This document shows, piece by piece, positions 25,218 through 35,175 of a DNA stretch of 64,000 nucleotides; position 1 is the first letter of the stretch; each line of letters starts with the position of its first letter. Source of the DNA: Desulfatirhabdium butyrativorans DSM 18734 (GTDB lineage: Bacteria > Desulfobacterota > Desulfobacteria > Desulfobacterales > Desulfatirhabdiaceae); contig NZ_KE386986.1 in assembly GCF_000429925.1 (NCBI RefSeq), positions 150,522-214,521 on the forward strand, written 5' to 3'. The notes below the pieces were generated by a model, which ran no database searches, was not told the origin of the DNA, and saw nothing but the letters and a program-made list of their open reading frames with translations. The position numbers were made by a program, and so were the translations under genes.

Positions 25218-26936
25218 ATGTCGATTTTCAAGAGCCGCAACTCCAGCCGATCCGTGTTTGAAACCGGCTGCAACCTTACCGCCCAGGGCGAGCCCTTCGT
25301 CTGGAGCATGGCAGGCGGCCTGACCATCGGCATCCTGATGATCGTCGCCTTTATCGGCCTGATTCTCTGGAATGGCAGTATCGCCTTTTTCCCGGGGCCG
25401 ATCCGGGTGCTGCACCTCAAAAACGGGCGCATTCTGGCCGGGGAGCCGGTCCGAAGCGAAACCTACCGGATTGCCCGAAGCCAGATCGATCAACTGCCGG
25501 AAGACATCCGGCAGAAGATTGTCGAGAGAAAAGGCTTTTCCCATCGCTGGTTGTACAAAACCGGCAATTTTGATCTCTACAATGACGATTACCGATGGGT
25601 GGACGACGATGAAGTCGCTCGCATGGAAACGCCTGCAGATATGGTTATGGTGGAGCGGCTGGAATGGGGGCCATTTGTCGGCAAGATTCAAAGCCTGCAG
25701 CTTGGGCAGGAGCAAATCGGCGCGGAGGACGAGATTTTCGGGCGGATCGGCGCCGAAATCCGTGCGGCTGCGGCGCGGCTTCAGGCGATTCGAACCATCG
25801 AGCGGGATCGCATTGGAGACATCAATCACGGGATGGAAGCCGCAAGGCTCGCGCTCCGAAAGGCGATGATGAAAGCGGGGGCGGCTCCATCCGAAATCGA
25901 TGCGGCCAAAGCCCGGCACGATGCGATCATGACCCGACTGCAGAAAACCTACGACGGGCTGGAAAAAGAAGTTGATGCGCGTAAAACTGAAGATGGCCGC
26001 TACCGGATCGTTCTGGCGGATGTGGAAGGCAGGACAAAAGAGATGGCGATATCCCAGATCGTCCGGCTCTATCGGCCGAACGCCCTGTCGCTGGCCGGAA
26101 AACTCGGCGTCTATTTCCAGCGGTGGTGGGAGCTGGTGAGCGCCGAGCCGCGCGAAGCCAATACCGAGGGCGGGATTTTTCCGGCCATTTTCGGAACGCT
26201 TGTCATGACGCTCTTGATGGTCGTCGTCGTCGCCCCTTTCGGTGTCATGGCGGCGCTGTACCTTCGGGAATATGCGAAACAGGGTGTTCTGGTATCGGCC
26301 GTTCGCATCTGCGTGAACAACCTTGCAGGTGTCCCGTCCATCGTATACGGGGTTTTCGGATTGGGTTTTTTCGCCTACACCGTCGGCGGATTTGTGGATC
26401 GGCTCCTGTTTCCCGAAAGGCTTCCCAACCCCACCTTCGGCACGGGCGGGCTGTTGTGGGCCGCTCTGACGCTGGCGCTTCTGACGGTGCCCGTAGTGAT
26501 CGTCGCCACGGAGGAGGCGCTATCCGCCGTTCCCGATTCGCTCCGGGAGGGATCGCTCGCATGTGGTGCTTCCCGCTGGCAGACGATCAAATATGTTGTG
26601 CTGCCCAAGGCCATGCCCGGCATTCTGACCGGTCTCATTCTGGCGATGGCGCGCGGGGCAGGGGAGGTTGCGCCGCTGATGCTGGTCGGGGTCGTGAAAC
26701 TGGCGCCAGCCCTTCCCATCGACGGGCATTTCCCGTACCTGCATCTGGAGAGAAGTTTCATGCACCTGGCGTTTCATATCTTCGATGTGGGTTTTCAATC
26801 CCGAAATTCCGAGGCCGGAAAACCGATGGTGTTTGTGGCCACGCTGATTCTCGTCGGGATGATCGCGATTCTGAACGCAACGGCCATCTATGTGCGGAAC
26901 CGGTTGAAACGCAAATACATGACGGGCCATTTTTAA
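25218..26936 (+). CDS. pstA: Phosphate ABC transporter permease PstA with N-terminal extension
   Basis: A 572-residue permease, about twice the usual PstA length. One transmembrane helix at about 35-57 precedes a roughly 250-residue extracytoplasmic region with a long charged helix (about 165-255, likely coiled coil; AAKARHDAIMTRLQKTYDG). The transport domain follows (VMTLLMVVVVAPFGVMAALYLREY) with EAA loop CGASRWQTIKYVVLPKA. It lies 9 bp after pstC. Both permeases being extended suggests the two periplasmic regions interact. Confidence 0.92.
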   Translation: MSIFKSRNSSRSVFETGCNLTAQGEPFVWSMAGGLTIGILMIVAFIGLILWNGSIAFFPGPIRVLHLKNGRILAGEPVRSETYRIARSQIDQLPEDIRQKIVERKGFSHRWLYKTGNFDLYNDDYRWVDDDEVARMETPADMVMVERLEWGPFVGKIQSLQLGQEQIGAEDEIFGRIGAEIRAAAARLQAIRTIERDRIGDINHGMEAARLALRKAMMKAGAAPSEIDAAKARHDAIMTRLQKTYDGLEKEVDARKTEDGRYRIVLADVEGRTKEMAISQIVRLYRPNALSLAGKLGVYFQRWWELVSAEPREANTEGGIFPAIFGTLVMTLLMVVVVAPFGVMAALYLREYAKQGVLVSAVRICVNNLAGVPSIVYGVFGLGFFAYTVGGFVDRLLFPERLPNPTFGTGGLLWAALTLALLTVPVVIVATEEALSAVPDSLREGSLACGASRWQTIKYVVLPKAMPGILTGLILAMARGAGEVAPLMLVGVVKLAPALPIDGHFPYLHLERSFMHLAFHIFDVGFQSRNSEAGKPMVFVATLILVGMIAILNATAIYVRNRLKRKYMTGHF

Positions 26937-26963
26937 GGGCAATCAATAGAGGAGTGCGTTTGT

Positions 26964-27785
26964 ATGGCAGAAAGCGTTTCGCTTCAACCCGGCACGGAGA
27001 AGACCTTCTATCATCCACAGAAAGGCGCCGAGCCGCCGATTCTCGAAATCGACAATTTCAACCTCTGGTACGGGGAGAAGCAGGCCCTGTTCAACAACAC
27101 CATTTCGGTCGAAAAAGGGCTCGTCACGGCGTTGGTCGGGCCTTCCGGGTGCGGCAAGTCCACGCTGCTCCGGTCGCTGAACCGGATGAACGATCTGATC
27201 GAGGGGCTTCGCATCTCCGGGCAGGTCCGGCTGGACGGGCAGAATATCTTCGATCCGCAGATCGATGTCATCGCCCTGCGGAAACGGATGGGCATGGTAT
27301 TTCAAAAACCCAATCCGTTTCCGATGACGATTTTTGACAATGTGGCCTACCCCCTCAGGGTGGATGGGGTGCGGGACCGCAATGTGCTGCGGGAAACGGC
27401 GGAGCGATCCCTGATGGCCGCAGCCCTCTGGGATGAGGTCAAGGACAGGCTGAAGGACAATGCCCTGGGGATGTCGGGCGGTCAGCAGCAGCGATTGTGC
27501 ATTGCCCGGGCCATTGCAGCGGATCCCGAGGTGCTCCTGATGGACGAGCCCTGCTCTGCACTCGATCCCCTGGCTACGTCCAAAATCGAAGACCTCGTCA
27601 ACGAATTGCGGGGCCGCTATACGATCATCATCGTGACGCACAACATGCAGCAGGCAGCCCGGGTATCGGACAATACCGTGTTCATGTATCTGGGCCGAAT
27701 CATCGAATACGGAAAAACCGATACCATTTTCACCAAACCGAGAAGCCAGCGGACCCAGGACTATGTCACGGGCCGTTTCGGATGA
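26964..27785 (+). CDS. pstB: Phosphate ABC transporter ATP-binding protein
   Basis: A 273-residue ATPase powering PstCA. Walker [10 protein letters not shown] is at residues 59-67, the signature is MSGGQQQRL, Walker B is VLLMDEP, and the H-loop is TIIIVTHNM. The PstB-specific phrase [10 protein letters not shown] is present. The RBS GGAG is upstream of ATG 26964. Confidence 0.98.
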   Translation: MAESVSLQPGTEKTFYHPQKGAEPPILEIDNFNLWYGEKQALFNNTISVEKGLVTALVGPSGCGKSTLLRSLNRMNDLIEGLRISGQVRLDGQNIFDPQIDVIALRKRMGMVFQKPNPFPMTIFDNVAYPLRVDGVRDRNVLRETAERSLMAAALWDEVKDRLKDNALGMSGGQQQRLCIARAIAADPEVLLMDEPCSALDPLATSKIEDLVNELRGRYTIIIVTHNMQQAARVSDNTVFMYLGRIIEYGKTDTIFTKPRSQRTQDYVTGRFG

Positions 27786-27809
27786 TGGCATACAGGATAG
27801 GATGAGACC

Positions 27810-28526
27810 ATGACCCGACATTTTTTGAAGGAACTCGAGAAGATCAAGAAGATGATCCTGACGCTGGGTGCGCAGGTGGAAGAGCAGGTGCAGCTTGCGG
27901 TCCAGGCCATCACCCAGACCGACGCGCGTCTGGCGGAAAAAATCATTCGAACCGATCATGAAATCGATGACATGGAAGTCGAAGTGGAAGAGGAATGCCT
28001 CAAGGTGCTGGCCCTGCACCAGCCGGTGGCCATCGATCTGCGGTTTCTGGTGGCCGTCATCAAGATCAACAACGATCTGGAGCGCATCGGGGATGAAGCG
28101 GTCAACATCGCCCAGCGGGTGGAGGCGATCAGCCGGAAAAAAGGCATTGCATTTACCTTCGATTACTCCATGATGGCGACCAAGGCCGAATTCATGCTGA
28201 AGAAAAGCCTCGATGCCCTGGTCAACATGGATATCGATCTGGCCTACAAGGTGCTGATCCTCGACGACGAAGTCGATGCCATCAAGCGGCTGGCCTACGA
28301 CAGGATCAAGGAAGCCATGCGCATCCATCCGGATCATGTCGGCTATCTGATCAACCTGCTGCTCGTATCCCGGCACATCGAGCGGATCGCCGATCATTCC
28401 ACGAACATTGCAGAGGAAGTCATCTACCTCATTGACGGGGAGATTGTGCGACACGAGATGGGCAAGGAAGAAAAGCTGGCGAGAACCGCCCTTGCGAATG
28501 CACAAGCGGGAGCGGTTCCCGGCTGA
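27810..28526 (+). CDS. phoU: Phosphate signalling regulator PhoU
   Basis: A 238-residue PhoU made of two three-helix repeats. Conserved acidic motifs EIDDMEVEVEEECLKVLALHQPVA and RIADHSTNIAEEVIYL are present. It links PstSCAB transport state to the PhoR kinase. It is the last gene of the pst cluster; no phoB/phoR genes are in the window. Confidence 0.97.
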   Translation: MTRHFLKELEKIKKMILTLGAQVEEQVQLAVQAITQTDARLAEKIIRTDHEIDDMEVEVEEECLKVLALHQPVAIDLRFLVAVIKINNDLERIGDEAVNIAQRVEAISRKKGIAFTFDYSMMATKAEFMLKKSLDALVNMDIDLAYKVLILDDEVDAIKRLAYDRIKEAMRIHPDHVGYLINLLLVSRHIERIADHSTNIAEEVIYLIDGEIVRHEMGKEEKLARTALANAQAGAVPG

Positions 28527-28581
28527 TGAGAATGTCGAGGTAGGCGCTGCGGAGACGATCGGTTTTTAACGATAATCCCCC

Positions 28582-28690
28582 ATGAACCGGGGTTTCACCC
28601 CGGTTCATGAAAGTCGCAGGAGCAAGCTACAAAAAATGGGAGCCATCCGCTTTCTTCTGACTCCTGACTTCTGACTCCTGATATTCGACC
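28582..28690. repeat. Composite dispersed repeat (4 heptamers)
   Basis: A perfect 11-bp stem ATGAACCGGGG with loop TTTCA (28582-28608), then AAAGTCGCAGGAGCAAGC, CATCCGCTTTCTTC and four heptamers at 28655-28682, then a TATTCGAC tail. It is nearly identical to the copy at 10.4 kb across the conserved core. It lies between the convergent phoU and amino-acid binding protein genes. Confidence 0.9.
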
Positions 28691-28728
28691 TTCGAAGGAA
28701 TGTGGCGGCCTAACAGTCGCTTTACGGT

Positions 28729-28826
28729 ACTGCCGACTGCCCACTGCCGACTGCCCACTGCCGACTGCCCACTGCCGACTGCCCACTGCCGACTGCCGAC
28801 TGCCCACTGCCCACTGCCCACTGCCC
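28729..28826. repeat. 7-bp tandem array, ACTGCCS family (14 units)
   Basis: Exactly 98 bp, equal to 14 units of ACTGCCG or ACTGCCC in an irregular order of the two variants. The left flank CAGTCGCTTTACGGT resembles that of the 5.8-kb array. It ends 14 bp before the stop of the solute-binding protein gene on the opposite strand. The rest of 28527-28839 holds the composite repeat and no gene. Confidence 0.93.
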
Positions 28827-28839
28827 ACTATCCCGGCCT

Positions 28840-29688
28840 TTACTGCACAAGCCCTTCCCAATCCTTCGTTTCGAACCAGTAGTGTTTTCTTTCCTTGAGC
28901 CATCCTTCCGCAGCAACGACCGTGATCCAGTTGTCGAGATAATTGACGGTGTCGAAATCCCCTTTCCGCACGGCAAAACCGATGGGCTCCTGCGTAAATG
29001 TCCCTTCGATCGGCAAGAAGAGCTTGTCCGGGTATTTGATGGCATAGAAGGCCGGCGTCGGCGCCGAGCCGACCACCGCGTGGGCCTTGCCGTTCAGCGC
29101 TTCCTGGTAGGCCTGCGCCTCGTCATCGAAGAGCGTCATTTTGGCTTTGGGCATGAATTGCTTGACTGCCGTTACCGCCGTAGAGCCGAGACGGAGCGCA
29201 ATGGTGACATCGGGCTTGTTGAAGTCTTCTATGGATTTGAATCCTGCAGCCAGGGTTTTGTTGGCCACGATGGCCTGGCCGGTATGGTCGTACGGTATGG
29301 AAAAATTGACCTTGAGATTGCGATCCGGGCGGATGCCCATGCCGCCGATGATGATGTCAAATTTGCCGGTCAGAAGGGCTGGAATGATGCCCGCCCACTT
29401 GGTGGGGACAAATTCGATCTTGACGCCCATGTCCTGTGCCAGCCGTTTGGCGACATCGATTTCAAAACCGATGAGATCGCCGTTTTTTGCGGTCATGGCC
29501 CAGGGCACGAACGTGGACATGCCTACCCGCAGTGTGCCCCGCTTCATGGCCTGCTCGATCATGCTTTCGGATACCAGTTTGTTCTGGATTTCGCCAGCCA
29601 TTGCCGGAAGGATCGAATACCAGCAGCAAACCAGGGCAACCAGCGCAGCGCTCCAGATCAGTCCCGCATTGAGTCGATAGCCGTTCAT
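28840..29688 (-). CDS. Polar amino-acid ABC transporter substrate-binding protein
   Basis: A 282-residue SBP_bac_3 protein. The signal peptide ends near PAMAGE. The mature start has [15 protein letters not shown] and the family core [16 protein letters not shown] and [14 protein letters not shown]. The start ATG at 29688 has GGAG nine bases upstream; an upstream in-frame TTG lies at that RBS and is rejected. It is the last gene of a minus-strand operon after two permeases and an ATPase. The glutamate/aspartate/glutamine class is likely but specificity cannot be read. Confidence 0.92.
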   Translation of the reverse strand: MNGYRLNAGLIWSAALVALVCCWYSILPAMAGEIQNKLVSESMIEQAMKRGTLRVGMSTFVPWAMTAKNGDLIGFEIDVAKRLAQDMGVKIEFVPTKWAGIIPALLTGKFDIIIGGMGIRPDRNLKVNFSIPYDHTGQAIVANKTLAAGFKSIEDFNKPDVTIALRLGSTAVTAVKQFMPKAKMTLFDDEAQAYQEALNGKAHAVVGSAPTPAFYAIKYPDKLFLPIEGTFTQEPIGFAVRKGDFDTVNYLDNWITVVAAEGWLKERKHYWFETKDWEGLVQ

Positions 29689-29712
29689 GGACGATTCTCC
29701 TTTCAACAGTTG

Positions 29713-30612
29713 TTAGGATTGCGTTCGAAAAAGGGTGGATGCCGCATGTTTGCGAACGCGACGCTCCATACGGGATATGACATAGGAAAGACCAAATGTC
29801 AAAACCGCATACATGGCGGTAATGGTGATCCATGTCTCGAAATTCAGATAGGTTGCGGAGATGATTTCCGTGCCCTGGAAACAGAGTTCCCGGATGGAAA
29901 TCACCGAAACGATGGCTGAATCCTTGATGGTGGAAATGAACTGCCCGGATAGCGGAGGCAGGATATTGCGGATGGCCTGGGGCAGAATGACATGCTGCAG
30001 CCGCTGCATGCGGGAAAGCCCGAGCGCGTCGGCTGCCTCGAACTGTCCACGGTCGATGCCTGCGATGCCTGCCCGGATGATTTCGGCAATGTAGACTGCT
30101 TCGATGATCGCGATGCTGATTGTGGCCGACAGAAAAGGCGACAGATGGCGCAGCGGCCCGAAAAGAAATTCGATCCAGGCGATCATGGTGGTGGGGAAAA
30201 TCGTGGTGATTACAGCGGGATCGATGACGGGAAGCAGCTTTTCGCTGAAAAAATAATAGCCGATGAAGATAATGACGATGGGCGGCGTGTTGCGGACCAG
30301 CTCCAGGAAGGTGCGCCCGATCAACCGGTTGAAAAGACGCTGGCTCAGGCGCAGCAGCGCAACGATCAGTCCCAGGGGGATGGCGATGAGCATGGCCCAG
30401 ATGCTGAGCCGGATCGTGGTGCAAAGTCCCTGCAGCAGCAGACCGGCGCCGAGTTTTCCGGTGGCCGGGTCGGTGCGCAGGACATACCCCCACAGGCCCG
30501 CCCAGTTCCACCGGTAATTGAGCGAGCTGACGATGCGCCAGGCGGCGAACGACAGGGTCGCAAGGATGGCGGCTGCGATCACCGTATCCAGGATGGTCCA
30601 TCGATATTTCAT
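29713..30612 (-). CDS. Amino-acid ABC transporter permease (HisM/GlnP type)
   Basis: A 299-residue inner-membrane permease with about five helices and the HisMQ hallmarks RTFLELVRNTPPIVIIF, AEIIRAGIAGIDRGQFEAA and the EAA-type LPQAIRNILPPLSGQFI. It is separated from the ATPase gene upstream by 6 bp and from the binding-protein gene by 24 bp. Confidence 0.93.
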   Translation of the reverse strand: MKYRWTILDTVIAAAILATLSFAAWRIVSSLNYRWNWAGLWGYVLRTDPATGKLGAGLLLQGLCTTIRLSIWAMLIAIPLGLIVALLRLSQRLFNRLIGRTFLELVRNTPPIVIIFIGYYFFSEKLLPVIDPAVITTIFPTTMIAWIEFLFGPLRHLSPFLSATISIAIIEAVYIAEIIRAGIAGIDRGQFEAADALGLSRMQRLQHVILPQAIRNILPPLSGQFISTIKDSAIVSVISIRELCFQGTEIISATYLNFETWITITAMYAVLTFGLSYVISRMERRVRKHAASTLFRTQS

Positions 30613-30618
30613 CGGCTT

Positions 30619-31386
30619 TCAGCAAATCTTGATTTGACTCAGGAATTCCCGGGTCCTTGGTTCGACGGGATTCAGAAAAATCTGATCCGGGCTGCCGCTT
30701 TCGATCAATTGGCCGTTTTCCATGAAAAGGACACGATCGCTCACATCTCTGGCAAATCCCATCTCGTGCGTCACCACAACCATCGTCATGCCCTCGCTTG
30801 CCAGCAGTTTCATCACCTCCAGCACTTCACCGATCATTTCCGGATCGAGCGCGCTGGTGGCCTCGTCGAAAAGCATGATTTTCGGCATCATGGCAAGGGC
30901 CCGTGCAATGGCGACCCGCTGCTGCTGGCCGCCGCTCAGCTCGGAAGGGTAGGCATGGGCCTTGTCTGCAATGGCGATTTTGGTAAGCAGGGCCATCGAT
31001 GTTTCCGTCGATTCCACCTTGCTTTTCTTCCGAACCAGTTGCTGCGCCAGATTGATGTTTTCCAGGACCGTGAGATGCGGGAAAAGATTGAACTGCTGGA
31101 AGACCATTCCGACTTCCTTGCGGATGGCCAGCCGGTTCTGTTTGGAATGATCGAGCAAAATGCCGTCGATGGTGATCGTTCCGGAATCGATGTCCTCGAG
31201 ACCGTTCAGACAGCGCAGCAGCGTGGATTTTCCGGAACCGGATGGCCCGATGATGACCACCACCTCGCTTCGCTGGACATGCATGCTGAAATCATGAAGT
31301 GCGACAACGCCATTGGGAAAGCGCTTGAAAATACGTTCGACCGCAATGATGGGCAGGGCAGCGTTTGGATCGCTATTCACCGTCAT
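30619..31386 (-). CDS. Amino-acid ABC transporter ATP-binding protein (GlnQ/GltL type)
   Basis: A 255-residue ATPase. Walker [12 protein letters not shown], signature [15 protein letters not shown], Walker [15 protein letters not shown], and the GlnQ-type [17 protein letters not shown] are present. The ATG at 31386 overlaps the upstream permease stop by 4 bp; longer open frame upstream is out-of-frame shadow of that permease. Confidence 0.95.
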   Translation of the reverse strand: MTVNSDPNAALPIIAVERIFKRFPNGVVALHDFSMHVQRSEVVVIIGPSGSGKSTLLRCLNGLEDIDSGTITIDGILLDHSKQNRLAIRKEVGMVFQQFNLFPHLTVLENINLAQQLVRKKSKVESTETSMALLTKIAIADKAHAYPSELSGGQQQRVAIARALAMMPKIMLFDEATSALDPEMIGEVLEVMKLLASEGMTMVVVTHEMGFARDVSDRVLFMENGQLIESGSPDQIFLNPVEPRTREFLSQIKIC

Positions 31387-32105
31387 CTGCCCCTTCCATC
31401 CATGCGATGCTCCACCCAGGAGGACAGAAAGGAAAGGGATGTGGTGACGATCAGGTACATGGCTGCGACCGTGAACCAGATTTCGAAGGTCAGAAACGTG
31501 TCTGCGATGATGATCTGGCCCTGGAGCGTGAGGTCTGCAACGGCGATGGCGCTGACCAGGGAAGAATCCTTGATCAGGGAGACGGCCTGGCTGGTGAGCG
31601 GCGGGAGCACGCGGCGAATGGCCTGTGGCAGAACGATCCACCGGTAGGTTTGTTCCAAATCCAATCCCAGACTGTAGGCGGCCTCCCATTGACCTTTCTG
31701 GATGCTCGTAATACCCGAACGGATGATTTCGCCTGCATACGCGCCTTCGAAGAGGCTGAGCGCAAGCACGGCGGATGTCATTTTCGGGATGTTGAAAATC
31801 GGACCGAGCACGAAATAGATGAAGAACAACTGGACCAGAAGCGGCGTATTCCGGATGAATTCCGTATAGAAAGCGGAAGCGCTCCGGGCGACGATCGAAT
31901 GGGACAGGCGGAGAAGGGCGGCCGCCAGTCCGATCAGGAAACAGAGCACCAGACTGATTCCGGAAAGCAGCAGCGTCAGGCCGAGTCCCTGAATTAAAGG
32001 TCCCCAGATCAGCCGGCCATCGGCTCGTTCGACCAGATAGCGGCTGACCCTGTACCATTGCCAGTGATAGCCCGACCCGTTTTCTCCGCCCACCAGAAAG
32101 GCCAC
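31383..32105 (-). CDS. Amino-acid ABC transporter permease (HisQ/GlnP type), start uncertain
   Basis: A 240-residue permease from the GTG at 32105, with [39 protein letters not shown] and [17 protein letters not shown]. The reading frame stays open for 40 codons upstream (to 32225), and that stretch looks protein-coding: it includes [17 protein letters not shown], the expected first membrane helix, which the GTG start would cut in half. No ATG, GTG or TTG occurs in those 40 codons, so the true start may use a rare codon or a sequence error or frameshift may be present. Confidence 0.85.
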   Translation of the reverse strand: MAFLVGGENGSGYHWQWYRVSRYLVERADGRLIWGPLIQGLGLTLLLSGISLVLCFLIGLAAALLRLSHSIVARSASAFYTEFIRNTPLLVQLFFIYFVLGPIFNIPKMTSAVLALSLFEGAYAGEIIRSGITSIQKGQWEAAYSLGLDLEQTYRWIVLPQAIRRVLPPLTSQAVSLIKDSSLVSAIAVADLTLQGQIIIADTFLTFEIWFTVAAMYLIVTTSLSFLSSWVEHRMDGRGR

Positions 32106-32259
32106 GATGGCTGACAGGACAAGCCCGTACAGAAGCCCATCCGCAAGGTTGGTGATCGGTCTGTGTCCGAAATATTTCTTGGTATTCGTGGTGTCATCCT
32201 TGTTCGAATCGCCGATGATATCGCATCAAAACCCGGGCGGATGATCCCGGCGATTCAGT

Positions 32260-32751
32260 TCAGGTGGATTCGGGTGCAAAAATTTTAGAAGCCAGATCGA
32301 TGTCTTCCGGACAGAAGACGAAAAGGCATTTGGAATCCGGTGAGGAGACGGAGCCGTAGACATAATTGATGTTGATGCCTTCCTGCCCGAATTTGTTTGA
32401 GATTTCCGCAAGAACGCCGGGTCTGTTTTCCAGCTCGATGGCGATTACGGGCATGATGTCGAAAAGATAGTCGTTCCGGCTCAGCAGATCGATGGCCTTG
32501 TCCGTATGATCGACCAGAATCCGGATCAGGGCGTATTCGGAGGAATCTTTCCGGATGGAATTGTAACTGGCCACGGAAGCGATCCGTTTGAGGGATTTCC
32601 CCCGGGCTTGAAAGAGTTCCTTGACGTAGCTCGATGCATCCTGGATCGTCAGCGCGTCGATGTTGATGTTTGCATTGGCCAGCAGGGCGGCCAGTTTGCC
32701 CAGCTCACCCGGGACGTTTTTGAGAAACAGGGAAATTTCCGTGCGGACCAT
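32260..32751 (-). CDS. Tandem ACT-domain protein
   Basis: A 163-residue protein with two ACT-like halves: residues about 1-75 (EISLFLKNVPGELGKLAALL) and about 90-163 (IAIELENRPGVLAEISNKF). ACT domains bind amino acids allosterically. The ATG at 32751 has GGAGGC upstream; the in-frame extension is discarded. It is upstream of and co-oriented with the amino-acid transporter (about 150 bp gap), so it may sense the transported amino acid. No catalytic domain is attached. Confidence 0.88.
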   Translation of the reverse strand: MVRTEISLFLKNVPGELGKLAALLANANINIDALTIQDASSYVKELFQARGKSLKRIASVASYNSIRKDSSEYALIRILVDHTDKAIDLLSRNDYLFDIMPVIAIELENRPGVLAEISNKFGQEGININYVYGSVSSPDSKCLFVFCPEDIDLASKIFAPEST

Positions 32752-32923
32752 GATGCCTCCACTGTGATGGGGTTGTTGGAACAGAGATTGTCGAAACGAT
32801 TTTTCTATAACGAATTGAAGAGGGATAGTCAAACGCAAGAAAAGAAACGCTGGGGGTATCGACTTCTGGCGATGCGCAAGAGCGGATTTTGGCTGCCACA
32901 GGAAATTTTATCGCCGAATCGTA

Positions 32924-32952
32924 TTGACAATCAACCGGGATGCTGCTAAAAA
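32924..32952 (+). promoter_or_regulatory. Probable promoter of tRNA-Lys
   Basis: A perfect -35 TTGACA at 32924-32929, 17-bp spacer, and TAAAAA at 32947-32952. The mature tRNA begins 25 bp downstream. Confidence 0.6.
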
Positions 32953-32976
32953 GCCCAAGTCTTTCATGGTCGCATC

Positions 32977-33053
32977 GGGCCGTTAGCTCAACTAGGCAGA
33001 GCACCTGACTCTTAATCAGATGGTTCCGCGTTCGATTCGCGGACGGCCCACCA
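32977..33053 (+). tRNA. tRNA-Lys (anticodon CTT), CCA encoded
   Basis: A complete cloverleaf: acceptor GGGCCGT/ACGGCCC, D-stem GCTC/GAGC, anticodon loop CTCTTAA (anticodon CTT), T-arm CCGCG-TTCGATT-CGCGG, discriminator A and genome-encoded CCA. The first anticodon-stem pair (27-43) is a C-A mismatch; all other stem pairs are canonical. Confidence 0.96.
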
Positions 33054-33482
33054 CCAGCGCTCATCCCGGACATGGAAATCGGGACCTTCGGTACGATCTC
33101 TTCGCAGAATCAAATCTGCTTTCCATTCCAGTCCATCCAAGGTCATCTTCTGTCAGGGTCGCGGCAATCGGCTGTATCACGCTGCAGTTGCCGCTGACAG
33201 GGTCTCGAACCATACGGATGGGCATTCATTGTTCCCGTAGGTTGATGGTTTCGCAGAAGAGTCGTCAAAAATATCCGTCGAAAACAGTTGACAGCAACCC
33301 GATGCATGTTGTAGGCAAACCATTACAGGCCGTGATCTGTGTCGCAACCCCAACCGATAACGAAAACAACTTGCCCCGATCGTAATTTCCCATTGAGCGA
33401 CGCCATCTTTCACGTCTGTAGCCATCGATCCAAACCGATCGCCGATCATACCGACAACCCCAAATGAACGAACCACATTTTA
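33054..33482. other. Unexplained intergenic sequence downstream of tRNA-Lys
   Basis: About 430 bp. A 99-codon minus-strand frame exists (33177-33476) but has no ribosome-binding site or recognisable motif, and I do not support it as a gene. No clear terminator follows the tRNA. The position 3' of a tRNA is a classic integration site, but I saw no integrase or repeat of the tRNA end. Confidence 0.4.
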
Positions 33483-33646
33483 GTGAACTCGTAAAAAGTC
33501 AAAATTCAGGCGGCTTTGTAAAAAGGCCGCAGACAGGGCGCGCAAATCCTGAGGAATGAGGCGTAGTTGACCTACGCCGCAGTGACGAAGGATGCAGCGC
33601 AATCCCGCGATGCGCGGGATATCCGGACTTTTTACGAAGTCGTCAC
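33483..33646. mobile_element. Inverted-repeat element N (about 164 bp, non-coding)
   Basis: Termini are GTGAACTCGTAAAAAGTC at the left and GACTTTTTACGAAGTCGTCAC at the right, inverted copies that differ by a few bases near the outer end. Inside are perfect small hairpins GGCGTAG-TTGAC-CTACGCC (33560-33578) and TCCCGCG-ATG-CGCGGGA (33602-33618). Single GACTTTTTGCGAG ends of the same type occur near 13.16 and 44.32 kb. Confidence 0.8.
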
Positions 33647-33837
33647 ATTTTCGAAGCCAATACGCCTGAAGCCCATTCCGTTTTCTTTTCGCTGGATGTC
33701 CCGGGATTTTGGAATGCCGACGAACCCCAAGCGGGTTGATTCATCCCGATGGCCGCAATGATGCGTATACACACGAATCGTGATCTGGATAGAGCGATTT
33801 ATGAAACAACACAGGAGCGTCGTGAGGAACCCCATTC

Positions 33838-35085
33838 ATGAACATCAATGACTTGAAGGACAAAAGAATCGGAGAATTGACTCAGATCGCCAAAGAATTG
33901 AATATTCACGGGGCAGCTGGTCTTCGCAAGCAGGAATTGATTTTTGCAATTCTCCAATCCCAGATCGAGAAAAACGGATTTCTTTTCGGTGAGGGTACAC
34001 TGGAGATTCTTCCCGACGGGTTCGGTTTTCTCAGGGCGCCCAGTTCCAATTACCTGCCTGGTCCGGACGATATCTATGTCTCTCCTTCCCAGATCCGGCG
34101 CTTCAATCTTCGGACGGGCGACACGATATCGGGGCAGATTCGGCAACCCAAGGAGTCCGAAAGATATTTCGCCTTGCTCAAGGTGGAATCGGTCAATTAC
34201 GAGGATCCTGAACTGGCCAGGGACAAAATTCTCTTCGACAACCTCACGCCTCTCTACCCCAACCGGAAATTCAATCTGGAAACGACGCCCGACAACTATT
34301 CCAGCCGAATCCTCGATCTGATGATTCCGCTTGGATTCGGCCAACGATCCCTGATCGTTTCTCCGCCCCGATCCGGTAAAACCATGCTGCTGCAGAACAT
34401 CGCCAACAGCATCATCGCCAATCACAAGGATGTCATGCCTTTCATATTGCTGATCGACGAGCGGCCGGAGGAAGTGACGGACATGGAACGCAACGTCAAT
34501 GCCGAGGTGATCAGCTCGACGTTCGACGAACCTTCCGAGCGGCATGTCCAGGTGGCGGAGATGGTGATCGAAAAGGCCAAGCGGCTGGTGGAGCACAAAA
34601 AGGATGTCGTCATCATGCTCGATTCGATCACCCGGTTGGCCAGGGCATACAATGCCGTCGTGCCGCCCAGCGGCAAGCTGCTCTCGGGCGGGGTGGACGC
34701 CAATGCGCTGCAGCGGCCGAAGCGGTTTTTCGGCGCCGCCCGAAACATCGAAGAAGGCGGGTCGCTGACGATCATCGCTACAGCGCTCATTGATACGGGA
34801 AGCCGAATGGACGAAGTGATTTTCGAGGAATTCAAGGGGACTGGAAACATGGAAATCCAGCTCGACCGGAAACTGTCCGACAAGCGGGTGTTCCCTGCCA
34901 TCGATATCAAGAAATCCGGAACGAGAAAGGAAGAGCTGCTCCTCGATGAAGAGACCCTGAACCGTGTCTGGATTTTGCGAAAATTGCTGACATCGCTCAA
35001 CCCAGTCGACAGTCTTGAATTTCTTCTTGAAAAAATGAGTGGAACTAAGGATAATAAACAGTTTCTAATGTCGATGAATTCCTGA
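33838..35085 (+). CDS. rho: Transcription termination factor Rho
   Basis: A 415-residue hexameric RNA helicase. The Rho N-terminal helix bundle ([17 protein letters not shown]) is followed by the RNA-binding CSD with DGFGFLR at 60-66, Walker A PPRSGKT at 176-182, Walker B segment [16 protein letters not shown] and the Q/R-loop region. The RBS GAGGAA lies upstream of ATG 33838. Typical length, no inserts. Confidence 0.98.
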   Translation: MNINDLKDKRIGELTQIAKELNIHGAAGLRKQELIFAILQSQIEKNGFLFGEGTLEILPDGFGFLRAPSSNYLPGPDDIYVSPSQIRRFNLRTGDTISGQIRQPKESERYFALLKVESVNYEDPELARDKILFDNLTPLYPNRKFNLETTPDNYSSRILDLMIPLGFGQRSLIVSPPRSGKTMLLQNIANSIIANHKDVMPFILLIDERPEEVTDMERNVNAEVISSTFDEPSERHVQVAEMVIEKAKRLVEHKKDVVIMLDSITRLARAYNAVVPPSGKLLSGGVDANALQRPKRFFGAARNIEEGGSLTIIATALIDTGSRMDEVIFEEFKGTGNMEIQLDRKLSDKRVFPAIDIKKSGTRKEELLLDEETLNRVWILRKLLTSLNPVDSLEFLLEKMSGTKDNKQFLMSMNS

Positions 35086-35175
35086 TGATGCATGTTGACA
35101 TTCAGGAAGACGGCATGAACAACATCAACCGCGATTGCAGGCAGGCCAGTTGCAATCCTATCGAGGAGTAGAGGC

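Noticed and set aside
28722-28900. Gene with Val-Gly-Ser-Gln-Trp repeats in the 28.7-kb heptamer array
   Set aside because: Seven-base tandem units give three-frame open reading with periodic peptides; no start signal or homologous protein is evident.
33177-33476. A 99-codon minus-strand frame downstream of tRNA-Lys as a small gene or integrase remnant
   Set aside because: No ribosome-binding site, no recognisable motif and unusual composition; no integrase active-site residues could be seen.
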